A stretch of DNA of 64,000 nucleotides from Rhynchopus euleeides. Lineage: Eukaryota; Euglenozoa; Diplonemea; Diplonemida; Diplonemidae. The DNA lies in contig OY723251.1 in the NCBI GenBank assembly GCA_963210315.1, forward strand, positions 496,001 to 560,000, given 5' to 3'. The stretch's first letter is position 1. Each line of letters starts with the position of its first letter. The position numbers and the translations under genes are program-made. The notes under the pieces are model-generated. The model was not told the origin of the DNA. It saw nothing but the letters and a program-made list of their open reading frames with translations, and did no database searches. Below are positions 10,301 through 21,480 of this stretch, one piece after another.

Positions 10301-10653
10301 CCTGCACTTACGGCACCTGGGAGGGAACCACGTGGTGCACTGCGTTTGCTGAGGCCCACACCCTGATCAGACGTCGTCAGCTCCATTATCACCTCGTCAT
10401 CGGTGATGTCAAACTTCAATTTGACGTCGGTGGTGGCGGTGTACTGCATGATTGCCGGCCCCACGACAGGTACATCCACAAGCTCAACGGATGTGTGATC
10501 CCAGATGAAGAGGGAGTCGTCACGCACCAGCACACCCACGGACGCTGTCGCTTTCGTGGCGGTATACTTCAGGTTAAACGCCGGCTCCAGCAGCATGGCA
10601 GACGTAGCCAGCTCTATCGCACACAGCAGCAGTAACATGCGCATGGGCACCAT
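7327..10653 (-). CDS. mucin-stalk multi-pass surface protein, copy A2
   Basis: 1108 residues. Residues 1-19 are a signal peptide. Residues 20-330 are an extracellular domain with few Cys (LVCEDF, YTAVCCG, VSCKR) and strand-like repeats (GTSLYVVNL, TVVEVWDVSDKSAP) that recall LVIVD or beta-propeller blades; that link is weak. Residues 330-604 are a stalk of APATVAPLTSAP/TPAP units. A membrane block follows, with about seven hydrophobic segments between residues 670 and 950 and the motif FIGTQEWV between segments three and four. A tail of about 150 residues ends it. The gene at 24796-28644 has the same order and the equivalent IGPGEWV motif. The protein probably sits in the plasma membrane with its stalk outside. 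The function is unknown; the layout recalls large protist surface families with C-terminal membrane bundles. Confidence 0.92.
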   Translation of the reverse strand: MVPMRMLLLLCAIELATSAMLLEPAFNLKYTATKATASVGVLVRDDSLFIWDHTSVELVDVPVVGPAIMQYTATTDVKLKFDITDDEVIMELTTSDQGVGLSKRSAPRGSLPGAVSAGIHIDSSTSLVCEDFAQIGATGYTAVCCGTSLYVVNLSPLPSVKVTTGVSCKRVAAQGIKVYVGGSTVVEVWDVSDKSAPVKDALTFGQGNTGWISSASPHILQYGSAGTYQWATYTTTGTPVETAGATVGARIPFATATRGFLLDTGSGLVSLCGINAASGALTELPGKNSGEWGLLSATSGVTAMTVTSKYLVTVQPGVVYVYDLTEVADTPAPDTSAPATGAPATVAPLTSAPTTAVPAAPSTSAPPTGAPATVAPLTSAPTTAVPAAPLTSAPPTGAPATVAPLTSAPATGVPATDAPSTSAPATSAPATVAPLTSAPTTAVPAAPLTSAPPTGVPATDAPSTSAPATSAPATVAPLTSAPATAVPATDAPATVAPLTSAPSTPAPLTPAPVTPAPDTSAPATPAPVTPAPDTPAPSTPAPLTPAPATPAPSTPAPDTSAPATPAPVTPAPDTPAPATPAPLTRTPTAVPRSPAPPTPVPATPSVNLTVPDAVTPLAPSSVRTTVAAATVVAVGFAGGVGSSSTGAMVSIYSAVGMSRRCDDGVPETSPVVNPLTQRVGVGAYAAHLGAMVFVAVACGSLCAVVGAVYAALRWYFWRCTGRHPTHTERARILGRARVGWLAVPFIFLYASITPSAFMIAWHGSEHRWVGMLLVVVLAVLWLFVAAVVTVASQRCCCMPVEGSHSLWMRMFIGTQEWVARTDNGEGADNQAWMGVWFAVFDAYTWDSRYFLLWELAAAVVLGALQTIQAHGEGSCLGRAAGVGAVVLVLLAKVVYSRPFLTLFENVANALLLAGELLVVVLSIAYTETGEDAAEAAADVLSEIVTWGMVAQFVVCTAMFISARYAEWCEDTGKRGALRFAAHWLCFADVLVGLVDPADMKQLPVLGDEQNLNDGCTLNDQNCAKTYEVSTDNTHHATAVCPLLPAAASRVAASPHGPPVAEEACHGTHVGGAVWSVDEYYNLPVSLDGVVNHQSLFSYFMSAQPSKPP
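9170..9660 (-). repeat. coding repeats in the A2 stalk
   Basis: Units of the GGTGCAGACGTCAGAGGTGC type recur in higher-order blocks of about 75-120 bp (seen near 9300, 9475 and 9590). They encode the TVAPLTSAP-type stalk. The order differs from that in A1, so stalks of the two copies have evolved separately while the ectodomains stayed alike. Confidence 0.8.
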
Positions 10654-12157
10654 GCGGCTGCACCCTCAGGGTGCTAGTGTCCTGCTCTGCAGCTGGTGGT
10701 GTGTGTGTGTTGAAACCAGTTTTAAGGCGGTGTCTGGCTCGCGCAACCCTTCTCGACAGAATCACCTCCCCTCACGTCCGACACTTCGTGAGGATTCCCC
10801 CGACGTTGCCCCAGTTTCGTTCGTACTCACGTACTCCCTCCACTGGCCGAACTCTTCAGCGTGAACCAGCTTCTTTGGAGCTCAGGGTGATCAAGTCCTG
10901 AGCGGAGCCACGCAGGGGGGTAAAAAGGAAAAAGAAGACACGGAACGACGCACAACAACCCGAAATTAAGAATGAAAGAGGTTTGCCTGTTCTGGGTGCG
11001 GGATGGGCACTCCGCTGGAAAACCGCGAGCATAACAAAATCAAAGGAAGAGAAAAAGACAGGCACCAGAGAGTTGTGGGCAGTTGTGGGCTTCCTTAACC
11101 GTCCGTGCAAACCATCCGCGGTCCAACCAGCGACAGGCTGGTGCTGGGCTTACGACCGATGACCTTAGGCCTCTTCTTAGGCGGCAACCAGTCCACCTGC
11201 TTTGGTACAGTAGCAAATCATTGCGACGAGAACTTGGTTTGCGTAATTTTTTTTGGAAAGTGTTGGTGTCACTTGGCCGGGGCAGTTGGAAGGGCCAGCC
11301 CTTCAGCCCTCTAGAAAGCAACCTCGCTCTTGGGAGCCCATCATTGCACCAGCTTCGTTGCGTGGGGCTCCGACACATAGACACGTGCGCATCTAACGAT
11401 TTTGAACGAGTTTTTCCGTTTGTTCGCCAGCACTGTTGTTACACATCCATCGCCCCCGATGTGCTTGGAGCGGCTTGCCAGTCCATGACTTTTGTCGCTG
11501 CAAGGGGGCAAGGCCACGCCGTCATTATTGCTTTCACATGCCAGCGTTTGGATTTTTCACGGCTTCCCGGGGTTGCCTTCCACCTTCTACGCTTGATCAG
11601 ACCTCTGTCTAGGTTTACTCTCATAAAGGTTATCGCCACACAGACACAGGCACAGCCACACACTGCGCACACAGGTGGATGCCATGGAACCAAACGGAGC
11701 CACCGCACGGGGGCATTCCGAGAGTTTCCATCAGAAGTAAAAGCTATCGTATGAGGGACCCGTCGGGGGGTTTTCGAGGAGCAGTCTTTTATCCCACCCA
11801 GCACGCGAACCACTCTCGGCCTGACTCTGGAGTAGCAACAGGGCACCAACCCTGACACACTCCCGCCGTAGGGAGCAAGTGTGGGCTTACCACTGCCACA
11901 TCCACCGGAGCAAGGCCATGGCTGGAGAAGAATGCCGGTGGGTACGTTCAGCGACACAGCTATGTGTGGTGCGTTTTTCGCACCGAGGCATCTGCCCTGC
12001 GCAGCACAGACACACACGCGTTGATCTCTGTCTAGCAGTGTAGCACACCGAGCAGCTGATCTTAATGTGATTGCCACTCTACACACACTGGGGCGTAGGG
12101 CGTAGGGCGGGGAGGGTGGTGGGCTCGGACCTGTGAAGGGTCAACCCAATCAACACA
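10654..12157. other. intergenic, no gene seen
   Basis: The first 60 bp match the sequence upstream of A1. About 11236-11336 is a diverged copy of the dispersed repeat at 29145-29310. A plus frame at 11083-11754 is long but compositionally plain and has no recognisable motif; I do not call it. Confidence 0.5.
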
Positions 12158-12264
12158 GGGGGTCTTCGCTGGTCGTTATGCTTCGTTATTCTTCGTCAGT
12201 TTTCACCTAGTTTCCTTGGGAAATGCACCAAAATGCACTGACGATCACCCCGTAGCGAAGACCC
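12158..12264 (-). mobile_element. MITE-1 copy, 107 bp
   Basis: It begins GGGGGTCTTCGCT and ends AGCGAAGACCC, with the family core in reverse orientation. The flanks CACAG and CACAC agree at 4 of 5 positions. Confidence 0.8.
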
Positions 12265-14040
12265 ACACACACACACGTTAATCTTTTTAGTTCAGTGTAG
12301 GTCACACCGAGCGAACTCTGGTGTTGCCCCCACTGTCTCGGATACACACAGAATCACACAAACAAAAAAAGATGGGGCTGTTGTTTGTGCGCCAAATCCG
12401 GGCAAAACAAAAGCAACTCCGCAGCCTGATGCGGGTGTTGCATTTATTGCCCGAAGCGCTGCCTACTATCATTTTGAATTGGAGTGGACATCTGGTTGCT
12501 GCTCGACATAGGAGGGGGGGGGGTTTTGATTGTCGAGAGTGAATGGAAAAGCAAGTCTCCCAGCACATACGAGGGGGAGGGGGGGGTAACGAAGAAGAAA
12601 TAGACACGCTCGGGGTACTCCCGGGATGACCTCCCTTCACTCGATATCATAGGAGGGGGGGCCCCCCCACCAGGAATGCCCCCCGGGGGGGGGGGGGCGG
12701 GGTGGTGAGGCCCTTCCCGCCGCCCACCCCCAGTTTCACACATCATAATTAAAAAAGAATCGAAATGGGCAGGGGGGAAAACAACAATTCTCTGCGCGGA
12801 TTACCAAAAGACCCCTCCCCCCCCCCCCCCCAATAACTTGCGACTGCGGGGTAATGTGGCGAATGGTTGACGTTGGTTGCAGTGAGCCCTGCCCTCAGGC
12901 AGAAGTGCAGTTCCGGCCGAGCCGGGTTTGCACCAGCGTGGCCCACCGCGGGGAGAAAAAAAAGGGATGGGGGGGAGGGGGGCACGCGAAAGCTCAGCGC
13001 ACGGATCGGCGTTGCTCTTTTTTTTTGTGCCAAACGCACCGTGCTCACGGAAGGCGTTCGGAACGAAAAAAGGTTGCAGTGGGAGCAATGTTTTGTCCAC
13101 CTACACTCCACGCCCCAACGTGCAGGTGACCAGAAGGTTGCACAATTTGTTGGAACACAGACCCCCCACTCTTTGTGTACACCACTCCCTGGTCCGATGA
13201 AGTGGTGTGAGTGGGGACGCACGATCCAGCTGAAGGCACAGAAAGTTTCCCTCAGTTGGCTACGCCGAACTAACAACAAAAGAAGCAGGTGTGGCTCTAT
13301 TTTGGGGGTATTTTGGCCGATTTTCGAAATCCTATTTTGGTTTTTTTGCACTTTTTTTGGGTGCTTTTTTGCACGATTTCTGTGCCTCAGACACAGATTT
13401 TGGTGTGATTTTTGCGCTATTTTGATTCACTCGGCCTGACCGATGCATACGATTCGAAAAAATGGCGAAAAAATCGCTATCAACAACGGTGAACGAATGG
13501 AGGTAGATGGGGAAGTGGAAGGACACAGCACGCCCTCTCACTGATCGCCATCTGTACACTACCTCTCTGTTCAAGGCGGTCAGTGTCACTTGATGGCGCT
13601 GCACACAAATCACTGCTACATCCCAGGGCGCCTTCCCTTGTGAGAATAGCGGAACTTCTGCGGTTGCAGTTTGGTGGTTGAGGCCGGCGGTGATATCACT
13701 TTGGTGACTGTGCTTCCTTCCCCCTGAGCTCGATCAGATCCAGGTCGACCTGGTGCTGCGTGGCTCCTGGTGTGTTATCTCTTTGCTTCCTCGCACACAT
13801 ACACGTGGTTCCGCGAATCGCCACGGATGCCCACCAAGTCGAACCCGAAACATGATCACGGGCCCACGACGACCCTTTCGAGATGTCATGGCCGCAAGCC
13901 CGCAAACCCGATCGCATTCGCAAGGTGGTTCGTCTCTTAGAGATCAGTGCTCGGGCCCAGCCTCCCGCGAGGGTGCTGGAACCGACATGCCGCAGCCCCG
14001 TACGCGCAAGGGCTTGGCTCCAAGACCAGGCACATGCCAC

Positions 14041-14100
14041 AGGGGGGTGTGGGGGGCGGAGCCCCCCAGCCGCCGGAGGCCACGGTAGCGAACGTCTGTT
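14041..14100 (+). repeat. GC-palindrome repeat, copy 1
   Basis: A unit of about 60 bp: a G-rich lead, the near-perfect hairpin GGGGGGCGGAGCCCCCC, then AGCCGCCGGAGGCCACGG and a GAAC(A/G)TCTGTT end. Seven copies occur in the window in both orientations. Confidence 0.9.
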
Positions 14101-14198
14101 GGCCTGGCTCCATAGTCGCATACGCTCAAGTACAACACAACTGACAGATAGCACATGTCGCATGGGGGGACGATAAATTGTCGCGCAAAGACACGCCA

Positions 14199-14260
14199 CA
14201 GGGGGGTCTGGGGGGCGGAGCCCCCCAGCCGCCGGAGGCCACGGTAGTGAACATCTGTTG
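14199..14260 (+). repeat. GC-palindrome repeat, copy 2
   Basis: Same unit as at 14041. The 40 bp before it (including GACGATAAATTGTCGCGCAA) are also present, inverted, beside the copy at 18541, so the full repeat is longer than 60 bp in these two cases. Confidence 0.9.
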
Positions 14261-14325
14261 GTTTGAGCTCGAGAGCAAGCCTCTCACACCACCGCCCTCC
14301 GACCCCCCTCTCCACGCCCCAGGTG

Positions 14326-14625
14326 CAACATTTTTTTGCACCCGGAAAATGTGTTCTTTTGACTGTTTGAGCACATCCAAGACCGGGAACATAAAAGAAT
14401 TCTGCCAATGCCAAGTAGGGTCACAATAAAACCCAAAGGAAAATGGTGCAAAAAAGTAGTGACCACCACCCCCATCCCCACCTCCGGGTGCAAAAAAAAT
14501 TTTGGCCACGGAAAATGTGTTCTTTTGAATGTTTGAGCACATCCAAGACCGGGAACATAAAAAAATTCTGCCAATACCAAGTAGGGTCACAATAAAATCC
14601 AAAGGAAAAAAGTGCAAAAAAATAG
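14326..14625 (+). repeat. duplicated ~120-bp AT-rich block
   Basis: A block with GGAAAATGTGTTCTTTTGA, GAGCACATCCAAGACCGGGA and AAGTAGGGTCACAATAAAA occurs twice, about 173 bp apart, with few differences. Poly-A-like TGCAAAAAAA stretches border it. It is non-coding. Confidence 0.85.
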
Positions 14626-16873
14626 TGCAAAAAAATATTTTTTCCCCAAATTCCTATTTTCATTCCGTGAAATAGATACACGCCTGAAAAGAAGCCCGGC
14701 AATTCTTTTTTTATCCAGACTTAGAAAGGGGGGGGGGGGGGAAGGGGGGTGGAGCTGGACAGCCCCCCTTTGTGCACGAGCTCCGCCCCCACTCCCGCAA
14801 GGTGGAGGGGGGGAGGTGAAAGAGTCTGCCTAAACCACACATCACCCTGAATGCCCAAGCCCTCGCCCCCCCTCCCCTGGTCCAGAGGGAGGGAGGGGTG
14901 GAAGCAAAGCGTTCCTCGATGATATGTGTTTTATTTTTTTGGCGAATACAGAGAATGTATAAATGTGTTGCCCATGCAATTTGCGAATTGGTCTGATGCC
15001 CTGTATCTCCCACACAAGTGTGGCCGGGTGTGGCCGGGTGTGGCCCTCGAGACACCCCCCCGCCAACAGGTCTGAACACTAGGCGTGATGCAGAAGTCAA
15101 AAAGGGGATGGGGTGAGCATGCACAACGGTTCAGGCAGGGAGGGGCGTTCAGACAGCTTGGCGCAGTGCAGGAATCGCCTCTCCCACCCCCCCGCGATGA
15201 CTGTGTTTATAATCTTGCAAAGAGGGAACTGGCATACATTTTTGTTATCGGTATAACACATGTCACGTCCCTTCTCCCTGTGTATCGTATGGGTGGTCAG
15301 TGGGGGCTTGGTTTCACTCTGAAGTGCAGAACAGCGATTCGCCCCAGCAACGTAGGGAGTCACACTGAGGTGGTCTCCGCTGCGCGTGCAGTGAACGGTG
15401 TCTTTTCGGCGAGTTCTTTTCACCGAAAAGGGGTGAATAAAAACGCCGATTTTTTCCCCGAAAACTATACGGATCGCGAAGGCCACCCTGACAACAGTTA
15501 TTTTTTTTGGCAGAGAGAAGGTCCGATGCATGCGGTTCATAGCGTTTCTTCAGATGCAGTTGGGTGAGGCGCGGGAGATACACGATCTCATCGCGACCAC
15601 CACTACGACAAAGTGATTCCTGTGTGTTTCGTTGGTGTTCCGATGACCAGCAGCCTTTGACACGTGATTCTTTCAGGCAGTGAGGCGGTGTGTCCTCCAT
15701 CTGTTTAATTTTTTGATCTGTTCAACAGATCACGTTGCACCCCCTGCCTGAATCGCTGAGGGGAAAACGGCAAAACAAATGCAACCGAGTGAATCTTAAG
15801 AGAGAAGGTAGCAACGGCAGTTTGTGTTCTTCGAACGCAGAACACCCCACCAGCCTGCCGGGCGTGTGAAGTGTTCGCAAGGATCCGCACGGTGAAAAGT
15901 TTCCTGAGTTGGCTACGCCGAACTTACAACAGAAAAATACTGTACAAAATATCATGGCATTGCCGGGTCCACATCTCCAGGGTGACTCGAGCTGACAGGC
16001 GTGCTGAGACCATCACTTCCCCTTGGGGGCAATGTTTGTATTCCTCGCACTGCCAGCAGCATCACCCTGCCCGGCAAAAACTGTGAAAAAAAATGAACAA
16101 CAGAACACAGCTCCGAAATACTGTCTCGTTTGAGCGCACACTTGTGTATCTCAAGGCTGTGTGAAGGCCCTGTGAAAGTGGCATATATGGGGGGTGGGGA
16201 CGGAGGGGCAGTGCATGACTCACTCGATGCGACCCACCTGAGGGAGGGCAGAACAGGGGGGAGGGGTGTGATGGGCAAGTTCAAAGACAAATGCTGTTCT
16301 CGGCCAGGGGGAGGGGTGGGGCAGCACCCCAAACTGCGCATGCCCGACCTGCGTGGTTTGTGGCTTTTGGGGAGAAACTCGATGATGTAATATTCATTCG
16401 TATCAGCCCGGGAACCCCCCGTGTCCCGGCGGGCACCCGTTCTTTGCAAAGAATACGTTGAAAGAACACCAGGCGGACAAAGAGGGGCATTCCAATGGAA
16501 GAAACTGCCCGGTTGGTTTGCTTGCGTGAACTGTGAGTTGATCAGAGTTGAATTGGCAGCTCCCAACAGGGACCACAGCCCGCTGCCTTGTGTATGCCGT
16601 GTTGTGCAGGCCTCGGTATTGATGCTTGTGTAGATGGAGAGCCACAATTATAAAAGTAGCAAGAAAGGCTACACCGGATCCTCCAATTCGGGACGGAGAC
16701 GCCCAATGGCATGAAATAATTGGGAAGAAAACAATACAATGCGCCTGAGGCCCTTTTCACGATTTTGAACGTTAATTTTTTTTTGCCGTGTTCGCAGCAT
16801 CTCCCCTGCGAGAGGTGTCGCTGTATCGTGTTCTTCTGGCCACACGGCAGCGCCTCATAAACCCTTCTATCAG

Positions 16874-16971
16874 GGGGTCTCGCTACCAGTCACAGCTCGT
16901 CAGTCAGAGAGGGGAAGCGGGGCTGTTGCCCACCTTTTCTCACTCAGTCACACCTGGTAGCGAGGGCCCCC
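16874..16971 (-). mobile_element. MITE-2 copy, 98 bp, with perfect 5-bp target duplication
   Basis: The inverted termini GGGGTCTCGCTACCAG and CTGGTAGCGAGGGCCCC are flanked by ATCAG on both sides (16869-16873 and 16972-16976). The interior is the reverse complement of the copy at 4410. Confidence 0.88.
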
Positions 16972-17966
16972 ATCAGAAGGTTATCAGACGAAGGGGAGAC
17001 GCGTAGAATACTGTTTGGCCATGTGATGTGAAATGAGCGTTTTAGACGAATCGGGTGGTATCCGCGGGGTGGGGTGGAGTGGGGGAGAATGGGCGATTTT
17101 GCCGTCTCTGATTATGCAGATTATGCAGCGCACAGAGAGCAGGCGCCCGCAGCAGGCGGAAAAAAAAATGCACACTGCACGCTGCCGCATGTGCACACAC
17201 CGCCCAGGGATCTACCCCTCTGCAACGGCAAAGTTACATGAGCAAACAATTGAGCGACATCCGCCATTTGCAGGCAACCCCCCTGCAGCTCGAGAAATGA
17301 AGCTACAGACGCCTCTGGCTGACGCCATCTGTGCCAACACATGCCGTGGGTGCGTGTGACGCCATTTTTTTTTGCCGGGAGGTATTTTCCCAGGGATAGT
17401 GGGTGACTTTCCAAATTCTGCAAAAAAGCCGGTTTTTGCCGGTTTTCCCGTTTTTCGTTTTTTGGCGCCGTTTTGGCGTTTCCTGTCCATGTATGGGGTG
17501 AGCGGGGTACCTGCCCGCATCCCGACTTTGGTTGCTTCATAAAGCCGACGGACACCTCACACAGCACCCCACATACACCCTGTTGGAGATGTGTGAGGTG
17601 CTGGGAGAGCAGGTGTCCTTTGCTACAACACCATCCCGGCCGTGCCTCCAGCCATGGATCTGTCTCAGGAACTGTAGGGCAACGTCAGGAGTGCCAGAAG
17701 GTGCACGCCACGCCCTTGAGAGACCACTGCTGGACAGGGGGGCTGAAGGGGAATCCCCGGACTTCGTGCTCCAACAGCGCCGGCGAGGCAATGTCGATCG
17801 CCAGTGGACAACGAGGAAGTCGTACAGACTTGTGTGCAGGGGTGGGGTAGTCTGCACGTACTCCGTCTTCACTCACGACCATGTCGTACTCCTGGTGTTG
17901 TGCCGTTTCTCACTTGCCATGGTGCACCAACGGTACATATGTCCACTCGACAGGCACACAGCACAG

Positions 17967-18024
17967 CGGGGGGTCTGGGGGGCGGAGCCCCCCAGCCGCC
18001 GGAGGCCACGGTAGCGAACATCTG
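17967..18024 (+). repeat. GC-palindrome repeat, copy 3
   Basis: The same hairpin core and the same GAACATCTG end as the copies at 14041 and 14199. Confidence 0.9.
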
Positions 18025-18540
18025 GCCTTCTCCTTCGCGTTCTTGGACTCTTTGGGTCAATCGCGGTTCGTAGTGGGGCCATTATTGGTGTCCAGGTGAC
18101 CTGTGTACCCTCTAAGCAGGGTGGGCATAGTCGGAAAAAAAGTGGAATTTTCCCGAAAATTTTTATAGTTTTTTTTTTTGAAACACCGGTTTTGGCAAAA
18201 ACCGGTTTTGCAAACCGGTTTTTCATTAGCACCCACTGTCCCTGTATTTTCCTCGCACATACCTCCCATCCACCCCTCCCCCCCCCCCCTCTCTCTTTGT
18301 CCCCCCCCCCCCCCCCCAGGGCAATTCCTAACTATCGACCCATCGACCCACCAAAAACCGGTTTCCCCCCCCCACTTTTTCCATCGACCCATCAACCCAC
18401 CGACCCACCGAATTTCTGGGTCGGTGGGTCGGTGGGTTGAGGGGATCGTTTCATCAACCCATCTACCCATCGACCAACCAACCCATCGACCCACCGACTT
18501 TGGTCAGGGGCTTGACATGACCTGGATCATGTCAACCTGT

Positions 18541-18602
18541 GAACATATGTTCACTACCGTGGCCTCCGGCGGCTGGGGGGCTCCGCCCCCCAGACCCCCC
18601 TG
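18541..18602 (-). repeat. GC-palindrome repeat, copy 4 (inverted)
   Basis: Reverse orientation. It extends to about 18632 with the CGACAATTTATCGTC segment shared with copy 2. Copies 3, 4 and 5 lie within 0.8 kb of each other. Confidence 0.9.
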
Positions 18603-18700
18603 TGCCGTGTCCTTGCGCGACAATTTATCGTCACATCGGGTAGGGTCTGGCCACTCAGGATGCAGCCCAATTCACACCGAATATGCGCCCGCCAGGAATA

Positions 18701-18770
18701 AATGTTCGCTACCGTGGCCTCCGGCGGCTGGGGGGCTCTGCCCCCCCCCCAGACCCCCCTGTGCCCTGTG
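18701..18770 (-). repeat. GC-palindrome repeat, copy 5 (inverted)
   Basis: Reverse orientation, with an expanded C run in the hairpin arm. The sequence beyond it (CCTGTCCAGC) resembles the segment beside copy 3. Confidence 0.88.
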
Positions 18771-18841
18771 CCTGTCCAGCAGGGACAAACACCCCCCGTT
18801 TGAAAGGCAGCCTATTGGATCCTGCGTGCCATGCCATCTTT

Positions 18842-18872
18842 TGAACATGACGCACACTGTGCGTCATGTTCA
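18842..18872. repeat. perfect 15-bp palindrome
   Basis: The arms TGAACATGACGCACA and TGTGCGTCATGTTCA are separated by one base. A direct repeat CGCAGCTGTCA/CGCAGCTGTTT follows at once. Confidence 0.85.
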
Positions 18873-19068
18873 TGTGTTCACGCAGCTGTCATCACGCAGC
18901 TGTTTCAGGGGGTGTCCCAGAAAGTGCAAGCCCTGTGGGTCGATGCTACGTCATCCTCTCCGCCATGCTGCCCATCCCGTCAATCATGGGGGAAGTCCCC
19001 AAGGAAGTTGCAGAGGCAATGGGCGCGAAGAAAACACGGGCCAAATGGAGCTGCTAGCTGAGCGCACG

Positions 19069-19091
19069 TTTCGCGCGCGAAGCGCGCGAAA
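19069..19091. repeat. 10-bp GC hairpin followed by A/T run
   Basis: TTTCGCGCGC-GAA-GCGCGCGAAA is a perfect stem with a GAA loop. A comparable hairpin is at 48291-48313. It could be a terminator-like or processing signal, but no gene end is nearby. Confidence 0.6.
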
Positions 19092-20140
19092 AAATTTACC
19101 CCCCTTTTTGACAGTCTTTGCCCAGCTCCCCCCCTTTTTCCCCCCATCGACCCAGTTTTCCCCCGACCCTGGAAAGTTAGGAATACCCCTGCCCCCCCCC
19201 CCCCACTTCGGGTGTTTGGTTTATGCGTTGACGCTCCCACACCCCCCTCGCTTTGTGCGAAGACGGGGGTGAGCAAGCATGGTGAGCTGCCCGGTGGCAA
19301 TGCGGCAGCACTATCCCTCCTTCACACTCTGGGGTGTGTCTGACAAAAAAAAGGGGGGCAAAAAAAAAAACAGCTGGCACACCGCCAGGAAGGAAAATAT
19401 GAAACACACGCCCCTCTCCCTCTCCCCCACACACCGCCTTTCCAGAAACACTGGCGGTTGCCCTCTGCCGGTGCCATTCCCCCTTGGTTGCACGGCTGAC
19501 CTGGCATCAAGTGAAAGCCTTCCGAGAGTCGCAACAGGGTGCCAGGTTGGGGCATGCGCCTGTTTGCTGCCAAACCTGCATGCCCAGCGTGGAGTAAGAA
19601 ATGGGACACAAGAGAGAGCAGGTCATATGCCACAGCTGGGGAGGCACCCTCCTTTCCTCACACACAGTAGTCACACATTATGGGCATGTTCCACAGATTG
19701 CACCGAATGAGCCTCTAGCGCAAACATGGCTGCCACATGCACAGACAGCCTTGAGAAGTGTCAGTGGCGCTCAGTCAAAGCAATAATCAGTGCCGATCTA
19801 CCCCCAGACCAGAGTCGCGCACGTCCCACTTCGCAAGGCTGTGTGTGCTAAGAGCGTCCACCCCGAAGAGGTGCCAGCCAGGCGAGGTGCCAGCCACAGA
19901 ACCCGCACAACCGGGGTGGAATGTACAAAACTGAACTGATAAAAAAAATAGCCCGCAGGGGGGATGTGGGTGGGGTGGGGTGGGGTGGGGGCGGGGGGTG
20001 ATATAAAGAGCCTGGGGGGGGGGGGGGGGGTTCCTTGTTTGGGCGGCACGGGCGGCAGTGTGGCTTTGTGGCCCCTTCACCTTAAGTTGGCGTGTGGGGC
20101 CTGCTTTCTCTGGTTCTCCCAAAGCATTATTGGGAGGGGG

Positions 20141-20239
20141 GTGGGGCATTCGCTCTAAAGCGCAGAACAGCGAATGAGCCGCCTAACAATATAGGCTGCA
20201 CAACCTGGCACACTTTGACAACAGAGCGAAGTCCCCCCC
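20141..20239. mobile_element. MITE-3-like element
   Basis: GGGGCATTCGCTCT and AGAGCGAAGTCCCC form imperfect termini around about 70 bp that contain GCAGAACAGCG. Related cores (TTCGC, then CTGAARTGCAGAA) occur near 15305-15345, 23925-24035 and 60297-60402. I could not define a target duplication. Confidence 0.45.
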
Positions 20240-20784
20240 CACTGCGAATCGTTCGCTGCGACAAAGCGAGCTTGTTTGGGTGAGTCGGGCTTAGAAGAAG
20301 AGTGACCTGTGGAAGTGGATGTGTCTGTGAAAAAACCAGAATTGGGTGTAGTGTCCTCCAGCGAGAGCACTGACGCGGGCCCCGTGATTACGTCACGGCG
20401 GTGTGGATGTGTGGGTAGGTTTTGTTCGTGCACAAAAAAAGTGGCTGCAGAGTGGCACAGCTTGACACACGGCGACACAGAGCTAAAGGCAGAGCCGTTC
20501 CCCTCCCACCCACCCCACCCTTCTGGAATACGGCAGGGGATAAACTAGGAAAGAACGCGAGAATACACAGGGGGGAGAGGGGGGGCGGGGAGGAAGTCTT
20601 CGCTATGGCTAGAAGATGGCGCGGTTTGGGTGCAGTTCGCCTGTCCGTTCTGTGGGGGAAAAATCACCGAACCTTTCACCGTGGTGGGGGAGGGGGTGGA
20701 GGGGGGGGGGGGGGGACATGCAGTAGCAGAGAGACCCCCTTCCCTTCCCAGCCTCCCCCCCCCTCCTCCTCCTCCTCTCCCCTC

Positions 20785-21120
20785 ACACACGCAGGGGGTG
20801 GGCTAGGACCCGTGCAGGGTTAACACACCTTAAAAAGTGATCAACACACACACACACACACACACAGGCATTCACATCGATATATCCACACATGAATCGT
20901 GTTTTTTTCTGGAAAGTTTCGGTAGCAGTTGTGGCGGGGCAGGCCACATAACCCAGCCCTTCAGACCCACAGCAAGCAAGCAACCTCGCTCTGCTTTGCG
21001 AAGGAGGGGAGGGTAGTAAAATCAAAGTAGAAGTAGGGGGAACCCTGAGAGGAGGGGGGGGGGGGGGGGTAGTGAAACAGAAGTAGAAGGAAGCACAAGT
21101 ATGATCTCCCTTCACTCGTT
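20785..21120 (+). repeat. SINE-like dispersed repeat S1 plus CA microsatellite
   Basis: It starts with a block matching 2625-2700 inverted and passes a (CA)n run. It then continues with CCACACATGAATCGT and CAGGCCACATAACCCAGCCC, shared with 29145-29310. It ends with a GTAGAAG...CTCCCTTCACTCGTTA segment that is also found at 23075-23125 and 60184-60232. It is non-coding. Confidence 0.7.
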
Positions 21121-21363
21121 ATGCAGGTTGTGTCCGAGATCCAGTGCTATACTCGTGAAGGAGGGGGGAGGGGAGGGGACAGAACATCACTGGGCACACA
21201 CTGCTCTTGATGCGATCTCCACTGCAGCACACACACACACCTCAGAAAGGAACCTAGCTCGGGCAGGCTGCCACTCCCCATCCCCCGCCCACCCACCCCT
21301 TCCTTTGGGTGATCCTGGCTAGCTTGATGATTAATCGCAACCGTTCACACCAAAGTACACCCT

Positions 21364-21480
21364 GGGGGGTCTTCGCAACGGGGTGGTCGCTCAGTGCATT
21401 TTGGTGCATTTCCTGTTGAATTGGGTGAAACCTGAGAACTGACGAAGATTGGCGAAGAATTATCGCACCAGCGAAAAACC
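21364..21480 (+). mobile_element. MITE-1 copy, ~117 bp
   Basis: It begins GGGGGGTCTTCGC, keeps the family core, and ends with a degraded AGCGAAAAACC. A small internal insertion makes it longer than the 106-bp copies. Confidence 0.8.

Noticed and set aside
11083..11754. 223-codon plus frame
   Set aside because: Overlaps a dispersed repeat copy and has no motif, start context or consistent composition.
13944..14700. Minus-strand frames sharing SLPWPPAAGGL and FYVPGLGCAQ blocks
   Set aside because: The shared blocks are translations of the GC-palindrome repeat and the duplicated AT-rich block, not protein homology.
20840..20866. CA microsatellite as telomere-like repeat
   Set aside because: Simple (CA)n within a dispersed repeat; no TTAGGG-type array anywhere in the window.
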